From Streptomyces sp. AM 4-1-1 (GTDB lineage: Bacteria > Actinomycetota > Actinomycetes > Streptomycetales > Streptomycetaceae): 64,000 bases of DNA. Within the stretch, counting starts at the first letter, position 1; each line of letters starts with the position of its first letter. This document shows positions 26,954-35,017 of the stretch, one piece after another. Location of the stretch: contig NZ_CP119145.1 of the NCBI RefSeq assembly GCF_029167625.1, positions 310,001 to 374,000 of the forward strand, read 5' to 3'. Under the pieces are notes generated by a model. That model ran no database searches. It saw only the letters and a list, made by a program, of their open reading frames with translations, and was not told the origin of the DNA. The position numbers were made by a program, and so were the translations under genes.

Positions 26954-27212
26954 CGCTTCTCCTCAATACTCATCGGTCGTCCCGCCCCGGCCGGCCGCCC
27001 TCACCGGGGAACCGGGCCTGGGCGCGGACAGGTGCCGTGCGGGGTGAGCGGCGTGTCAATCATCCCATCGTCCGACCGGACCGCAGGGCGGCGGCCAGGG
27101 CGTGGGACGGTCGTGGGCGGGACGGCCCGGCCGGTCGCGCGGGCCGCGCGGGCCGCGCGCCCGACGGTTGCGCACCGTCGCTCCTCCGGTCCGGTGCCCC
27201 GATCCCGCACCG

Positions 27213-28682
27213 TCACGCGTCCCGGGCGGCGGCCGGTCGCCGGACCCCGGCCCCGGTCCGGCGGGCGAGGTCGGCCGTCTCGGCCCGGCCGGCCCACCGC
27301 GGGGCCAGCCTCAGACGCAGACCGCGCACCTCCTGCCCCAGCAGCGTCGACTCGCCCGCCGTGGCGACGGCCAGTACCGGTTCGGCGACGGCGAGGGCGG
27401 CCTGCGGGTCACCGGCGCAGGCGTAGCTGTCCGCCATCCGTATCGTGAAGAGCGCCCGCGACGCGTGCATCCCCGGCGCGAGCAGGCTCAGCGCGGTCCG
27501 GCCGGACTCGACCGCGCGCAGGGCCAGCCGCCGGTCGCCGATGGCCGCCGCGATGTCCCGGAGCGCTCCGGCCGCACCGGACTCCACGCGCAGCCGCAGC
27601 GAGGCGACGGACAGCCAGGGTGCCCGCGTCCCGTCCCGCTCGTCCGCCAGGTCCGTCAGGGACCGGGCGCGGTCGATGTGGCTCAGGGTGGCCGGGGCGT
27701 CCCCCCGGACGGCGTGCCCGCGTGCCTGGTACAGCTCGCTGAGCGCCCCCGCCCAGTACCGGCCCTCGGCGGCCCGCCCCATCGCCCGCGCGTACGCGAG
27801 TGCCGAGGGTCCGTCCCCCTCCAGCCGGGCCAGTGTGCTCATGTCACCGAGGGCGGCCACCTCCACTCCGGCGTCACCCGCCATGGCGGCCCAGCCCAGG
27901 GAGGTGTCGAGCCAGGCCATGGCCGTCCCGTTGCGGCCCCAGAACAGCCGAAGACAGCCCGCCGACTGGGCGTACTCGGCGGCCAGCGGCGCCAGTCTGC
28001 GGTGGTACGGCATGGAGGGCACGGCCATCCAGCGGGTGATCGCGTGCAGGGTGCGTTCGACGAGGGCGGCCGCGTCCGGCCAGACCCGTTCCTCGTCGGC
28101 CCGCAGACAGGCGGCCAGCAGCGCGGTCAGCGCGTGCACGGTGTCGTCGTCGAGGGCCGGGCTCGACGTGGTGGCCGGGCCGAGGGCGCAGAACGCGGAG
28201 TGCAGGGCGACGGCGTCCGTGAGGCGGGGTACCGAGCAGCCGTTGTCGCCGTGCACCGGGCACCTCAGCCCGTACGCGGGCAGACTCGTGGGCAGGGTGA
28301 CCCCGGGCGGCAGCGCGAAGAGCGAGGCGTCGCCCTCGGGCTCACCGGGCAGCGGGCGCGGCGCGACGGCGGCCGGGGGCCGTGGCGCGGGGTCCGGTTC
28401 GGCGGGGCCGGTGCGCCCGGCGGTGTCGGCCGCCTCGCAGGCGGCCAGCAGTTCGCCGCCCGCCGTCAGCAGGTCGTCCAGCCTGCGCGCCAGCCTCGGT
28501 GGCGCCTTCCGGCTCCCGTGTTCGAGCCTGCTGATGGCGGTGTGGTCGTATCCGACCCTGGCTCCGACCTGGGCCTGGGTGAGTCCGGCCCGTCTGCGCC
28601 ACTGCCGCAGCCGGACGCCGAACTCGCGCCAGGGCTCGGACGTGCGGGCGTCCGGCGGTACGGGTGCTGTGTCCGCGCTCAT
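27213..28682 (-). CDS. XRE-type HTH regulator with long TPR-like region
   Basis: 489-residue actinobacterial regulator. The N-terminal XRE HTH (about residues 20-75) is FGVRLRQWRRRAGLTQAQVGARVGYDHTAISRLEHGSRKAPPRLARRLDDLL. The remainder is helical with TPR-like repeats and many Ala/Leu pairs, a common build for signal-responsive Streptomyces regulators. No ligand is suggested. ATG at 28682 is chosen because an in-frame upstream extension is Pro/Arg-rich with no similarity to XRE proteins. The Shine-Dalgarno sequence is weak. It sits at the border between housekeeping genes and the RiPP island, and a role in the latter is possible but unproven. Confidence 0.8.
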   Translation of the reverse strand: MSADTAPVPPDARTSEPWREFGVRLRQWRRRAGLTQAQVGARVGYDHTAISRLEHGSRKAPPRLARRLDDLLTAGGELLAACEAADTAGRTGPAEPDPAPRPPAAVAPRPLPGEPEGDASLFALPPGVTLPTSLPAYGLRCPVHGDNGCSVPRLTDAVALHSAFCALGPATTSSPALDDDTVHALTALLAACLRADEERVWPDAAALVERTLHAITRWMAVPSMPYHRRLAPLAAEYAQSAGCLRLFWGRNGTAMAWLDTSLGWAAMAGDAGVEVAALGDMSTLARLEGDGPSALAYARAMGRAAEGRYWAGALSELYQARGHAVRGDAPATLSHIDRARSLTDLADERDGTRAPWLSVASLRLRVESGAAGALRDIAAAIGDRRLALRAVESGRTALSLLAPGMHASRALFTIRMADSYACAGDPQAALAVAEPVLAVATAGESTLLGQEVRGLRLRLAPRWAGRAETADLARRTGAGVRRPAAARDA

Positions 28683-28909
28683 GGGCGGACCCGTTCCGTA
28701 CCGGTGGCGGCCCCCGGCCCCGGCCGGCGGAGCGGGGGGCCGCCCTTTGGGGCGTCGCACCGGGGAGGGCGCGGTGTGCCCGGTGTCCTCCCGGCCGCCG
28801 CGTCCCGGCCGCGTCTGTGCCCACGCTGATGGGTCATAGCTCGGAAGAATAGCGAGCACCCGCCGCCCGCGGACCGGTTCGCCCGGCCACCTTCCGGCAG
28901 CGGGGCGGT

Positions 28910-29527
28910 TCAGCTCGGTTCGCGGAGCAGTTCCTCCAGGGTTCCGAGCAGTCGCAGCGCGTCCGCCCGCTGGTCAGGGCCGAGTGAGGGGCCGGTTCGC
29001 CAGGATGTCCCGCGAGCGGGGACATCGGTGGCGCGGTCGGTCACCACCCGCAGCGCGGCGGCCGCCTGCCGGGCGAACAGCGCCAGCAGATCGAGGTCCT
29101 GGAGGCTGGAACGCGCCTGCGGGGACGGGTCCAGCACCTCCAGGACGCCCAGCACACGGGAGCCGTGGATGAGCGGGGCGGCCATCAGGGAGTCGGGTAC
29201 GAACTCGGTGGACTCGGCGAGGGAGCGGTCGAAGGAGGTGTTGGCGGTGAGGTCGTCGACGACCATCGGTTCGCCGGAGGTCGCCACCCAGCCCGCGATG
29301 CCGCGTCCGGCCGGGAACCTGCGGCCGACCAGGAACTCCTCGCCCTGGCCGGACACGGCCTGGAAGACCAGTTCGTCGGCCTCCTCGTCGAGCAGGAACA
29401 CCGAGCTGGCCTGGGCGCCGAAGATGGCGCGGGCGACGTCGACGACCGACTGGAGCAGTTCCCGGCAGGGGTGCTCCGCCGCCGTGGGCGGTTCGGTGAC
29501 AAGGGCGGGTTCACTTCTCGGAGTCAT
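28910..29527 (-). CDS. GAF domain protein
   Basis: 205-residue protein with one GAF domain, about residues 25-165. It has the patterns LQSVVDVARAIFGAQASSVFLLDEEADELVF, FPAGRGIAGWVATSGEPMVVDDLTANTSFDRSLAE, and APLIHGSRVLGVLEVLDP. A helical tail (QRADALRLLGTLEELLREP) follows. It could bind a small ligand or cyclic nucleotide, which fits the adenylate cyclase-like gene upstream, but no output domain is attached. ATG at 29527 follows GGAGAGG and lies within the last codons of the subtilase gene (17-bp overlap), so the two genes form one operon. Confidence 0.82.
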   Translation of the reverse strand: MTPRSEPALVTEPPTAAEHPCRELLQSVVDVARAIFGAQASSVFLLDEEADELVFQAVSGQGEEFLVGRRFPAGRGIAGWVATSGEPMVVDDLTANTSFDRSLAESTEFVPDSLMAAPLIHGSRVLGVLEVLDPSPQARSSLQDLDLLALFARQAAAALRVVTDRATDVPARGTSWRTGPSLGPDQRADALRLLGTLEELLREPS

Positions 29528-30401
29528 CGGACACCTCTCCTGCCGACGTGGACTGCCGCGGGCCGTATCGGACATTGGCCGCGGAGAGATAGAGGGCGTT
29601 CTTGAGCTGAAAACTGGTCATCCTCGGGTGTTCGGAGAGGATGCGGGCGCAGAGGCCGGAAATGTAGGGCGTGGCGAAGCTGTTCCCGGTGGTGCGGATG
29701 GTCGTGCCGCCGAGCCAGGGCACGGAGACGTTCTGGCCGGGGGCGAAGAACTCCACCGGCGGTTCGGGGTTGTAGAGGTGGAGGCCGGGGTCGTCCTCCT
29801 GGTGGCTGCCCACCGAGATGACCGAGGCGAACCGCCAGGGGAAGCTCTCGACCGGGGTGTTGTGCGCGGACGCGACGATCACCGTGCGGGCGAAGTACGC
29901 GCTGTCGGCCAGGGAGTGCAGTTCCTCGACGAACCGCGCGCGGGTGGTGGACAGGCTCAGGTTCACCACGTCGAAGCCCTGTTCCACGGCCCAGCGCAGG
30001 CCGCCGATGAGTACGTCCCCGGTGCCGGAGAACCGCTCGCCGAGCACCCGGACGCTGTGGAGTTCGCAGTCGGGGGCGGTCCGGCGGATGATCCCCGCGC
30101 AGGCGGTGCCGTGTCCGCAGGTGTCGCCGATGTCGGCGGGTCCGGCGGGTTCGACCGTGATCGTCCCGGTGTCCTGGTCCTTGACGACGACCCAGGAGCC
30201 GTCGACCGTTCCGACCAGCGGATGGTCGCGTTCGACTCCGGAGTCGACCACGCAGACGCGAATGCCCCGCCCGGTCGCCTCCGGCGATGTACGGGCCGGT
30301 GGCACCGGCCCGTAGTCGGCCGAGACGGGTACGTCGTCTGGGCTGCGGCCACGCAGACTCCAGGTGAGCCCGTGGCCCGGCGCCGTGCCGGTTGTCCTCA
30401 T
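29511..30401 (-). CDS. S8 family serine peptidase (cytoplasmic subtilase)
   Basis: 296-residue subtilisin-like protease. The catalytic triad is complete: Asp53 in VVDSGVERDHP, His97 in CGHGTACAGII, and Ser241 in TTGNSFATPYISGL. The N terminus has no signal peptide or pro-domain, so it should act inside the cell. It starts 3 nt after the cyclase-ATPase stop with AAAGGAG at -11, and its last codons overlap the GAF gene. In RiPP clusters such subtilases often remove leader peptides. Here the nearest candidate is the 66-residue peptide encoded about 3.6 kb upstream in the same orientation. That role is inferred from context. Confidence 0.88.
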   Translation of the reverse strand: MRTTGTAPGHGLTWSLRGRSPDDVPVSADYGPVPPARTSPEATGRGIRVCVVDSGVERDHPLVGTVDGSWVVVKDQDTGTITVEPAGPADIGDTCGHGTACAGIIRRTAPDCELHSVRVLGERFSGTGDVLIGGLRWAVEQGFDVVNLSLSTTRARFVEELHSLADSAYFARTVIVASAHNTPVESFPWRFASVISVGSHQEDDPGLHLYNPEPPVEFFAPGQNVSVPWLGGTTIRTTGNSFATPYISGLCARILSEHPRMTSFQLKNALYLSAANVRYGPRQSTSAGEVSDDSEK

Positions 30402-30404
30402 CCG

Positions 30405-33400
30405 TCAGCTCCTTTCCGTGTCCGTGGCCCCGGCCGCCCGTGCGGCGAGCCGTCCGGCCCGTCGTACGCCCGGCAGATGGCCCTTGTCCGAGAACCGCGC
30501 GCCCGCCACCCGGGCCGAAGCCGCGGCCTCCGTGCGGCGGCCCAGCAGCAGCAGGGTCTCCGCCCGGTCCAGTGCGGCGACCGCCTGCACCAGCGGGGAG
30601 TCGGTCCGCGCGGCGGCCGCCACCGCCGACTCCACGTGGCGCAGGGCCCGTTCGGCGGCGCCCTCGGCGGCGGCCAGCCGGCCGAGCAGCCCGTCGAGGT
30701 CGATCGTGTCGGCGTACGGCAGTGCCTCCGGCGGGCCGACCAGGGTCAGCCGTTGCCGGGCCCGTGCCGGGCGGCCCGCGTCGAGCAGCAGACGGGCGGT
30801 GTCCAGGCCGACGGCGGCCAGCATCCCCGGGGCGCCGAGGGCGCGGGCCGCCTCGTCCGCCCGGCGGACCAGGTCCAGCGCCTCCTGACGGCGGCCGAGC
30901 AGTGCCTCGACCGTGGCGCGGAAGACGGGCAGGAAGACCTCGGCCTCGGCGTATCCCAGCTCACCGGCGAGCCGGTCGGCCTCCGCGAGGCAGTCCCGGG
31001 CCTCGTCGGCGCGGTCCTGGAGGGCGAGCAGGACGGCCAGCGGGCAGTTGAGGGTGACGCGCACGGTCCGTCTGCCGCCGCCGTGTTCGGCGAGCAGGGT
31101 CCGGCAGCGGGCGACCGCGGTCGGTACGGGTTCGGGGCCGCGCCACAGCGAGACGCCCATCGCGCCGAGCGCGGCGGCGCGTTCGGGTTCGGCCTCGGCG
31201 CGCACGGCGTGCCGCAGGGCGCGGCCGAGGTAGCGGTACGCCTCGTCGTGGCGGCCCGCCCGCTGCCGCTGCTGGGCCAGTCGCAGATGGGCCCTGGCCT
31301 GTCCGGTCGCGTCGTCCGCGGCCTCGAAGACCGGCAGCACCGCGTGCACGGTCCCGGTGATCGCGTCGGGATCGGGGCGGGTGGCGAGTACCGCGAGGGC
31401 GAGCCGGGCGTGGGCGGTCTCCACCGGGTCGGTGGCGGTGGTGAGCACCTGGGTGAGCAGGGACCGGCCCTCGTCGGTGCGGCCCAGGGCGACGCGGACC
31501 TCGCCGAGTGCGCGCAGCGCCGGGACGGCGGCCTGTTCGCCGGTGGGGCACAGCTGCGCCGCGCGGCCGAGGAGGTCGTGTGCCCAGTGGAGGTCGGAGC
31601 GGGCGAGGGCCTGGGTGCCGGCGCGGGTCAGCGCGGTGACGGACCGGCCGCGCAGGGTCTCGGTCCGCTCGTCGAGCAGGCCCAGTTCTGCGCGGTAGCG
31701 GTGGGCGCGCTCCAGGTGTCCGCCGATCGCGCCGTCGCCGCCGCGCAGGACGCTGGGCAGTTCGGCGGCCCGTTCGTGGCGTTCGGCCTTGGCGCGCTTG
31801 GACATGCACTGGTACGCGACTTCCTGGACGAGTCCGCTGCTGAACCGGAAGAGTCCCTGGCCGGAGGTGGCGGGGCCGGGTTCGATCAGCCGGCGGCGGC
31901 TGAGACGCGCCAGCGCCGCCGGCACGACGACGTCGCCGCGCCCGCCGGGCGGGCCGCCGGCGGACGGCGGGGTGGGGCGGCCGTCGGGCCCGGGGCCCGT
32001 CCGGGACAGCCGGACCAGCTCCCGCTCGGTGAACTCCCGGCCGACGATCGCCGCCAGATCGAGTGCGGTGCGCTCGCCCCGGCCCAGCGCGCCGATCCGC
32101 GCTTCGAGCAACGCCTGTACGGTCGCGGGCAGTTCGTCGTCCCCGTCACCGAGCGGTCCGGTGCCGGTCCCGGAGGTGGCGAGCAGTTGCTCCAGGTAGA
32201 GGGGGTTGCCCTCGGCGCGGGCGAGCAGTCCGGCCGGTGCCGTGTCCTGGTGGGCGTCGAGGTCGGCCAGCCCGGCGGCCAGTCGGGCGGATTCGGTGCC
32301 GGAGAGACCGGTGAGGGTCAGCGTCCGGCGCCCGGGGTCCACGGGCTCCCCGGTGCTGGTCCGGCCGTCCAGGAGGTCGGGCCGGGCCAGACGGACCACC
32401 AGGACGGCGGCCCGGCCGAGCAGGCCGACGAGCCGGTCCACGGTCTCCAGGAGGGCGGGGCCGGCCCAGTGGCAGTCGTCGAGCAGCAGGACCACCGGGC
32501 GCCGCCTGGCGAGCAGTTCGAGCACGACGGCCAGGGCGGCGCAGGTGTCGTCGACCGAGGAGTTCGGGGTGCCGTCGCGCAGCAGTCCGCCGGTCAGCAG
32601 GGCGAGCGCCTCGTCGGCCGCGGCCGAGCCGGTGGGCGGTCCGTGCCGGTTCCCGGTGATGTCCGTCCCGGCGGCGGCGAGCAGGTCCCGTACGGCGTCG
32701 GCGAGCGGGGCGAGCGTGCCGTGGTCGCCGTACGTGCGGCACCGCCCGGCCCCGTACGGCAGGGCCGAGATCTCCGTCCGGCGGCGCAGCCATTCGCGGG
32801 CCAGCCGGGTCTTGCCGATTCCGGCCTCGCCGCCGATGTGCAGCAGCTGGGCGCCCTTGCCGGTCGCCGCCCGGTCCAACGCGGCGTCCAGTTCGGCCAG
32901 TTCGCGTTCCCGTCCGACGAAGGGCACATCGAAGCGGCGGAGCAGTTCCGGGTCGTCCGCGCCCAGGGCCAGCAACCGGTAGGCGTGGACGGACTCCGTC
33001 TTGCCCTTGAGCCGCAGTGGGCCGACCTCCTCCACGGTCACGGTGGGTCCGGCGGCGAGCAGGGTCTGCGGGCCGATGAGGATGTCCCCCGGGCCGGCGT
33101 TCTGTTCCAGCCGTGCGGCGATGTTGACGGTCTCGCCCGAGATGAGCGCCTGTCGCGCGGTGGCGTCGGCGCCCGCGACCACCTGCCCGGTGTTGACGCC
33201 GATACGGACGTCCAGCCGGATGCCGAGGGCCGCGTCCAGCTCGGCGTTGAGCCCGTCCAGGGCGTCCAGCATGCCGAGCGCCGCCGCCAGCGCGCGGCGC
33301 GCGTCGTCCTCGCGGACCACGGGGACGCCGAACACCGCCATCACGGCGTCACCGATGAACTTCTCCGGGGTGCCCCCGCACGCCTCGATCCGACGGCTCA

Positions 33401-33614
33401 TCAGGTCGAAGTAGCGCAGGGTGACGGACCGCAGCGTTTCCGGGTCGAGCGTCCCGGAGAGCGCGGTGGAACCGACGAGGTCGCAGAACACCACGGTCAC
33501 GAGCTTGCGTTCGTCGTCCGGCGCGGTGCCCGCCGGTACGGGGCAGGGCGTACCGCAGGAGGGGCAGAACCGGGCCGCGTCCGGCAGGTCCCGGCGGCAC
33601 GAGGTGCAGGTCAT
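30405..33614 (-). CDS. adenylate/guanylate cyclase-AAA ATPase-TPR signalling protein
   Basis: 1069-residue multidomain regulator. A zinc ribbon (Cys3, Cys6, Cys17, Cys20) begins the protein. A class III nucleotide cyclase domain (about 36-210) has metal Asp45 in VFCDLVGSTAL, Asp89 in EKFIGDAVMAVFG, and the transition-state pair in GETVNIAARLEQ, so activity is predicted. An STAND-like ATPase follows (Walker A GGEAGIGKTRLAREW; Walker B VVLLLDDCHW), then a long helical TPR region. Proteins of this type couple cAMP synthesis and signal detection, but the signal is unknown. ATG at 33614 follows AAGGA. It is packed 3 nt before the subtilase. Confidence 0.88.
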   Translation of the reverse strand: MTCTSCRRDLPDAARFCPSCGTPCPVPAGTAPDDERKLVTVVFCDLVGSTALSGTLDPETLRSVTLRYFDLMSRRIEACGGTPEKFIGDAVMAVFGVPVVREDDARRALAAALGMLDALDGLNAELDAALGIRLDVRIGVNTGQVVAGADATARQALISGETVNIAARLEQNAGPGDILIGPQTLLAAGPTVTVEEVGPLRLKGKTESVHAYRLLALGADDPELLRRFDVPFVGRERELAELDAALDRAATGKGAQLLHIGGEAGIGKTRLAREWLRRRTEISALPYGAGRCRTYGDHGTLAPLADAVRDLLAAAGTDITGNRHGPPTGSAAADEALALLTGGLLRDGTPNSSVDDTCAALAVVLELLARRRPVVLLLDDCHWAGPALLETVDRLVGLLGRAAVLVVRLARPDLLDGRTSTGEPVDPGRRTLTLTGLSGTESARLAAGLADLDAHQDTAPAGLLARAEGNPLYLEQLLATSGTGTGPLGDGDDELPATVQALLEARIGALGRGERTALDLAAIVGREFTERELVRLSRTGPGPDGRPTPPSAGGPPGGRGDVVVPAALARLSRRRLIEPGPATSGQGLFRFSSGLVQEVAYQCMSKRAKAERHERAAELPSVLRGGDGAIGGHLERAHRYRAELGLLDERTETLRGRSVTALTRAGTQALARSDLHWAHDLLGRAAQLCPTGEQAAVPALRALGEVRVALGRTDEGRSLLTQVLTTATDPVETAHARLALAVLATRPDPDAITGTVHAVLPVFEAADDATGQARAHLRLAQQRQRAGRHDEAYRYLGRALRHAVRAEAEPERAAALGAMGVSLWRGPEPVPTAVARCRTLLAEHGGGRRTVRVTLNCPLAVLLALQDRADEARDCLAEADRLAGELGYAEAEVFLPVFRATVEALLGRRQEALDLVRRADEAARALGAPGMLAAVGLDTARLLLDAGRPARARQRLTLVGPPEALPYADTIDLDGLLGRLAAAEGAAERALRHVESAVAAAARTDSPLVQAVAALDRAETLLLLGRRTEAAASARVAGARFSDKGHLPGVRRAGRLAARAAGATDTERS

Positions 33615-34079
33615 GACGGTGTCCTTCTCTGTGGGCGGGGCGGCGCGTCCGGCGCGCGCGCCCGGCCGGTGCGCGCCCGCCGGGCGGAGGGCCGTCCTCC
33701 TTCTTCCGGACGTACGTGAATGACTCCGACGGCGTGGCGGGTGCGCGTGCCGGGCGCTTCGGGCCGCACTCCTCCGGGCTTACGGCGGGCGGGACTTCGC
33801 GGACACGGCCCTGGCGCCGCTCCCGCGGGCCTCGCCGGGAGCGGCACCGGTGCGGTGGCCGGCAAGGTTTGCCCCGAAGGAGCGTCGTCCGGTGCGTGCG
33901 ATCGCACGGCGGCCGGCAGTCACTGGAGGGGGTCCCCCCTGGCCCTCAGGACCTTGGGGGAGGAGCTACCAGGGCCTTCGGCCAACGCGACGAGGACGGG
34001 GCCTCCCCCGGTCGAGCGAGGCCGAGAGCTCGGGGAAGTGCCGGGCGGCGCGACGGGGCGAAGCTCGCCGGGAGCGGCA
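33615..34079. other. 465-bp gene-free gap rich in GC hairpins
   Basis: No credible gene was found here. The gap contains a 10-bp stem, GCCGCTCCCG (33816-33825) and CGGGAGCGGC (33836-33845). A 17-bp direct repeat, CTCGCCGGGAGCGGCAC, occurs at 33831-33847 and again at 34064-34080, the second copy ending at the last base of the small-peptide stop codon. Further hairpins are GGGGGTCCCCC near 33928 and an imperfect CCCCCGGTCGAGCGAGGC..GAGCTCGGGG element at 34001-34038, which resembles the common Streptomyces intergenic palindromes. It likely ends transcription from the radical SAM operon and holds the promoter of the cyclase operon. Confidence 0.6.
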
Positions 34080-34280
34080 CTAGAACAGCGCCCCGCCCGC
34101 GATCTCGCCGTGTGCCTGGACCTCGGGGCCGACCGCGTCCAGACGGTTCTTGATGTCGAGCAGGAGGACCAGTTCCTCCTGGCTGAGTGCGCTCAGTACC
34201 TCCTGTTGTTCCTCGGTGAGCATGTCGACGGCGAAGCCCGCGCCGTGCAGCGCGGCCAGTCGGTCTTCCGGTTCGTTCAT
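34080..34280 (-). CDS. small RiPP-precursor-like peptide (66 aa)
   Basis: 66-residue acidic peptide beginning MNEPEDRLAALHGAG. A helical leader-like stretch (LTEEQQEVLSALSQEELV, LLLDIKNRLDAV) leads to PEVQAHGEIAGGALF at the C terminus. Its shape recalls small Streptomyces proteins that, from memory, NCBI names aroma-sacti cluster domain proteins; that match is not checked. The peptide has no Cys, Tyr, Ser-rich or Thr-rich core, so possible modification sites are Glu, His, Asp, Asn and Phe. ATG at 34280 overlaps the HDO stop by 4 nt (ATGA), so it is the last gene of a coupled radical SAM-HDO-peptide unit. Confidence 0.7.
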   Translation of the reverse strand: MNEPEDRLAALHGAGFAVDMLTEEQQEVLSALSQEELVLLLDIKNRLDAVGPEVQAHGEIAGGALF

Positions 34281-35017
34281 GTGGGGCCTCCGATCAACGC
34301 GTGGGTGTCCGGCTCCCCGGGGGCCGGCGGGGCCGGTCCGGGGCGCCCGAGCCGGACGAACAGCTGGGTGAGCGCGTCGGTGGTGTGCAGCGCGCTGACG
34401 GCCACGGCGGCCTCCTGGTCCGGGGTGAGCGGCAGCCGGTCGAGCAGGGCGTGGAGATCGTCGAGGTGGCCGGTGTCGAGCCGGGCGTGTTCCCTCACGG
34501 TCCGGAAGGCGGCCGGGGGCAGACCGGTGGCGGCGGTCAGGCGGGGCGCCAGTCCGGCGGCGGGCGCGTGGCCCTCCAGGACGGCGATGTAGCCGAGCAG
34601 GGACACGGGGTGGTGGTGCTCGGCCCAGTAGTACTGCGCCCCCACCAGGGAGGCGACGACGGCCGGGGGCACCCGGGTGAGCGGCGCGGTGGGATCGGCG
34701 CCCGCGGCGGCGAGGTCGGCCAGCAGCCAGTCGTCGTGGTCGGTCTCCTCCCGGGCGTGCGCGGTGAAGTAGTCCGCGAGCGGGGCGCCCAGCGGGTCCC
34801 CGGCCGTGGCCAGCCGCTCGCCGCGCCGGGCGGCCAGCCGCATCAGCGGTACGGAGGCCCGGATCACCGCGTGCATGGCGCAGAGGTAGTCGAGGTATCT
34901 CGGCAGCAGACCGTCCGAGCGCCACAGGGTGGCCGTCGCGGTGCGCAACGACGGTTCGGTGAGGGCGAGTTTGGCGCGCAGTCGCCGGGCGGCGCCGCCC
35001 GGTCCGGCCGCCCTCAC
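34277..35017 (-). CDS. haem-oxygenase-fold iron-containing redox enzyme (HDO-like)
   Basis: 246-residue all-helical protein of the haem-oxygenase-like diiron oxidase (iron-containing redox enzyme, PqqC/TENA-like fold) group. Candidate iron ligands are in FTAHAREETDHDDWLLADL (Glu/His pair), VLEGHAPAAG, and VREHARLDTGHLDDLHALL (His, Asp, His). Family members use O2 for unusual oxidations such as N-oxygenation, desaturation or C-C cleavage. It is linked by 4-nt overlaps to the radical SAM gene (GTGA at 35014-35017) and to the small peptide gene (34277-34280). It is thus a likely second tailoring enzyme on that peptide. The exact reaction cannot be inferred. Confidence 0.75.
   Translation of the reverse strand: MRAAGPGGAARRLRAKLALTEPSLRTATATLWRSDGLLPRYLDYLCAMHAVIRASVPLMRLAARRGERLATAGDPLGAPLADYFTAHAREETDHDDWLLADLAAAGADPTAPLTRVPPAVVASLVGAQYYWAEHHHPVSLLGYIAVLEGHAPAAGLAPRLTAATGLPPAAFRTVREHARLDTGHLDDLHALLDRLPLTPDQEAAVAVSALHTTDALTQLFVRLGRPGPAPPAPGEPDTHALIGGPT

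Noticed and set aside
29028..33719. very long plus-strand open frame opposite the GAF/subtilase/cyclase genes
   Set aside because: It is a GC-bias shadow of the minus-strand genes, with Gly/Arg/Val-rich composition and no domain.
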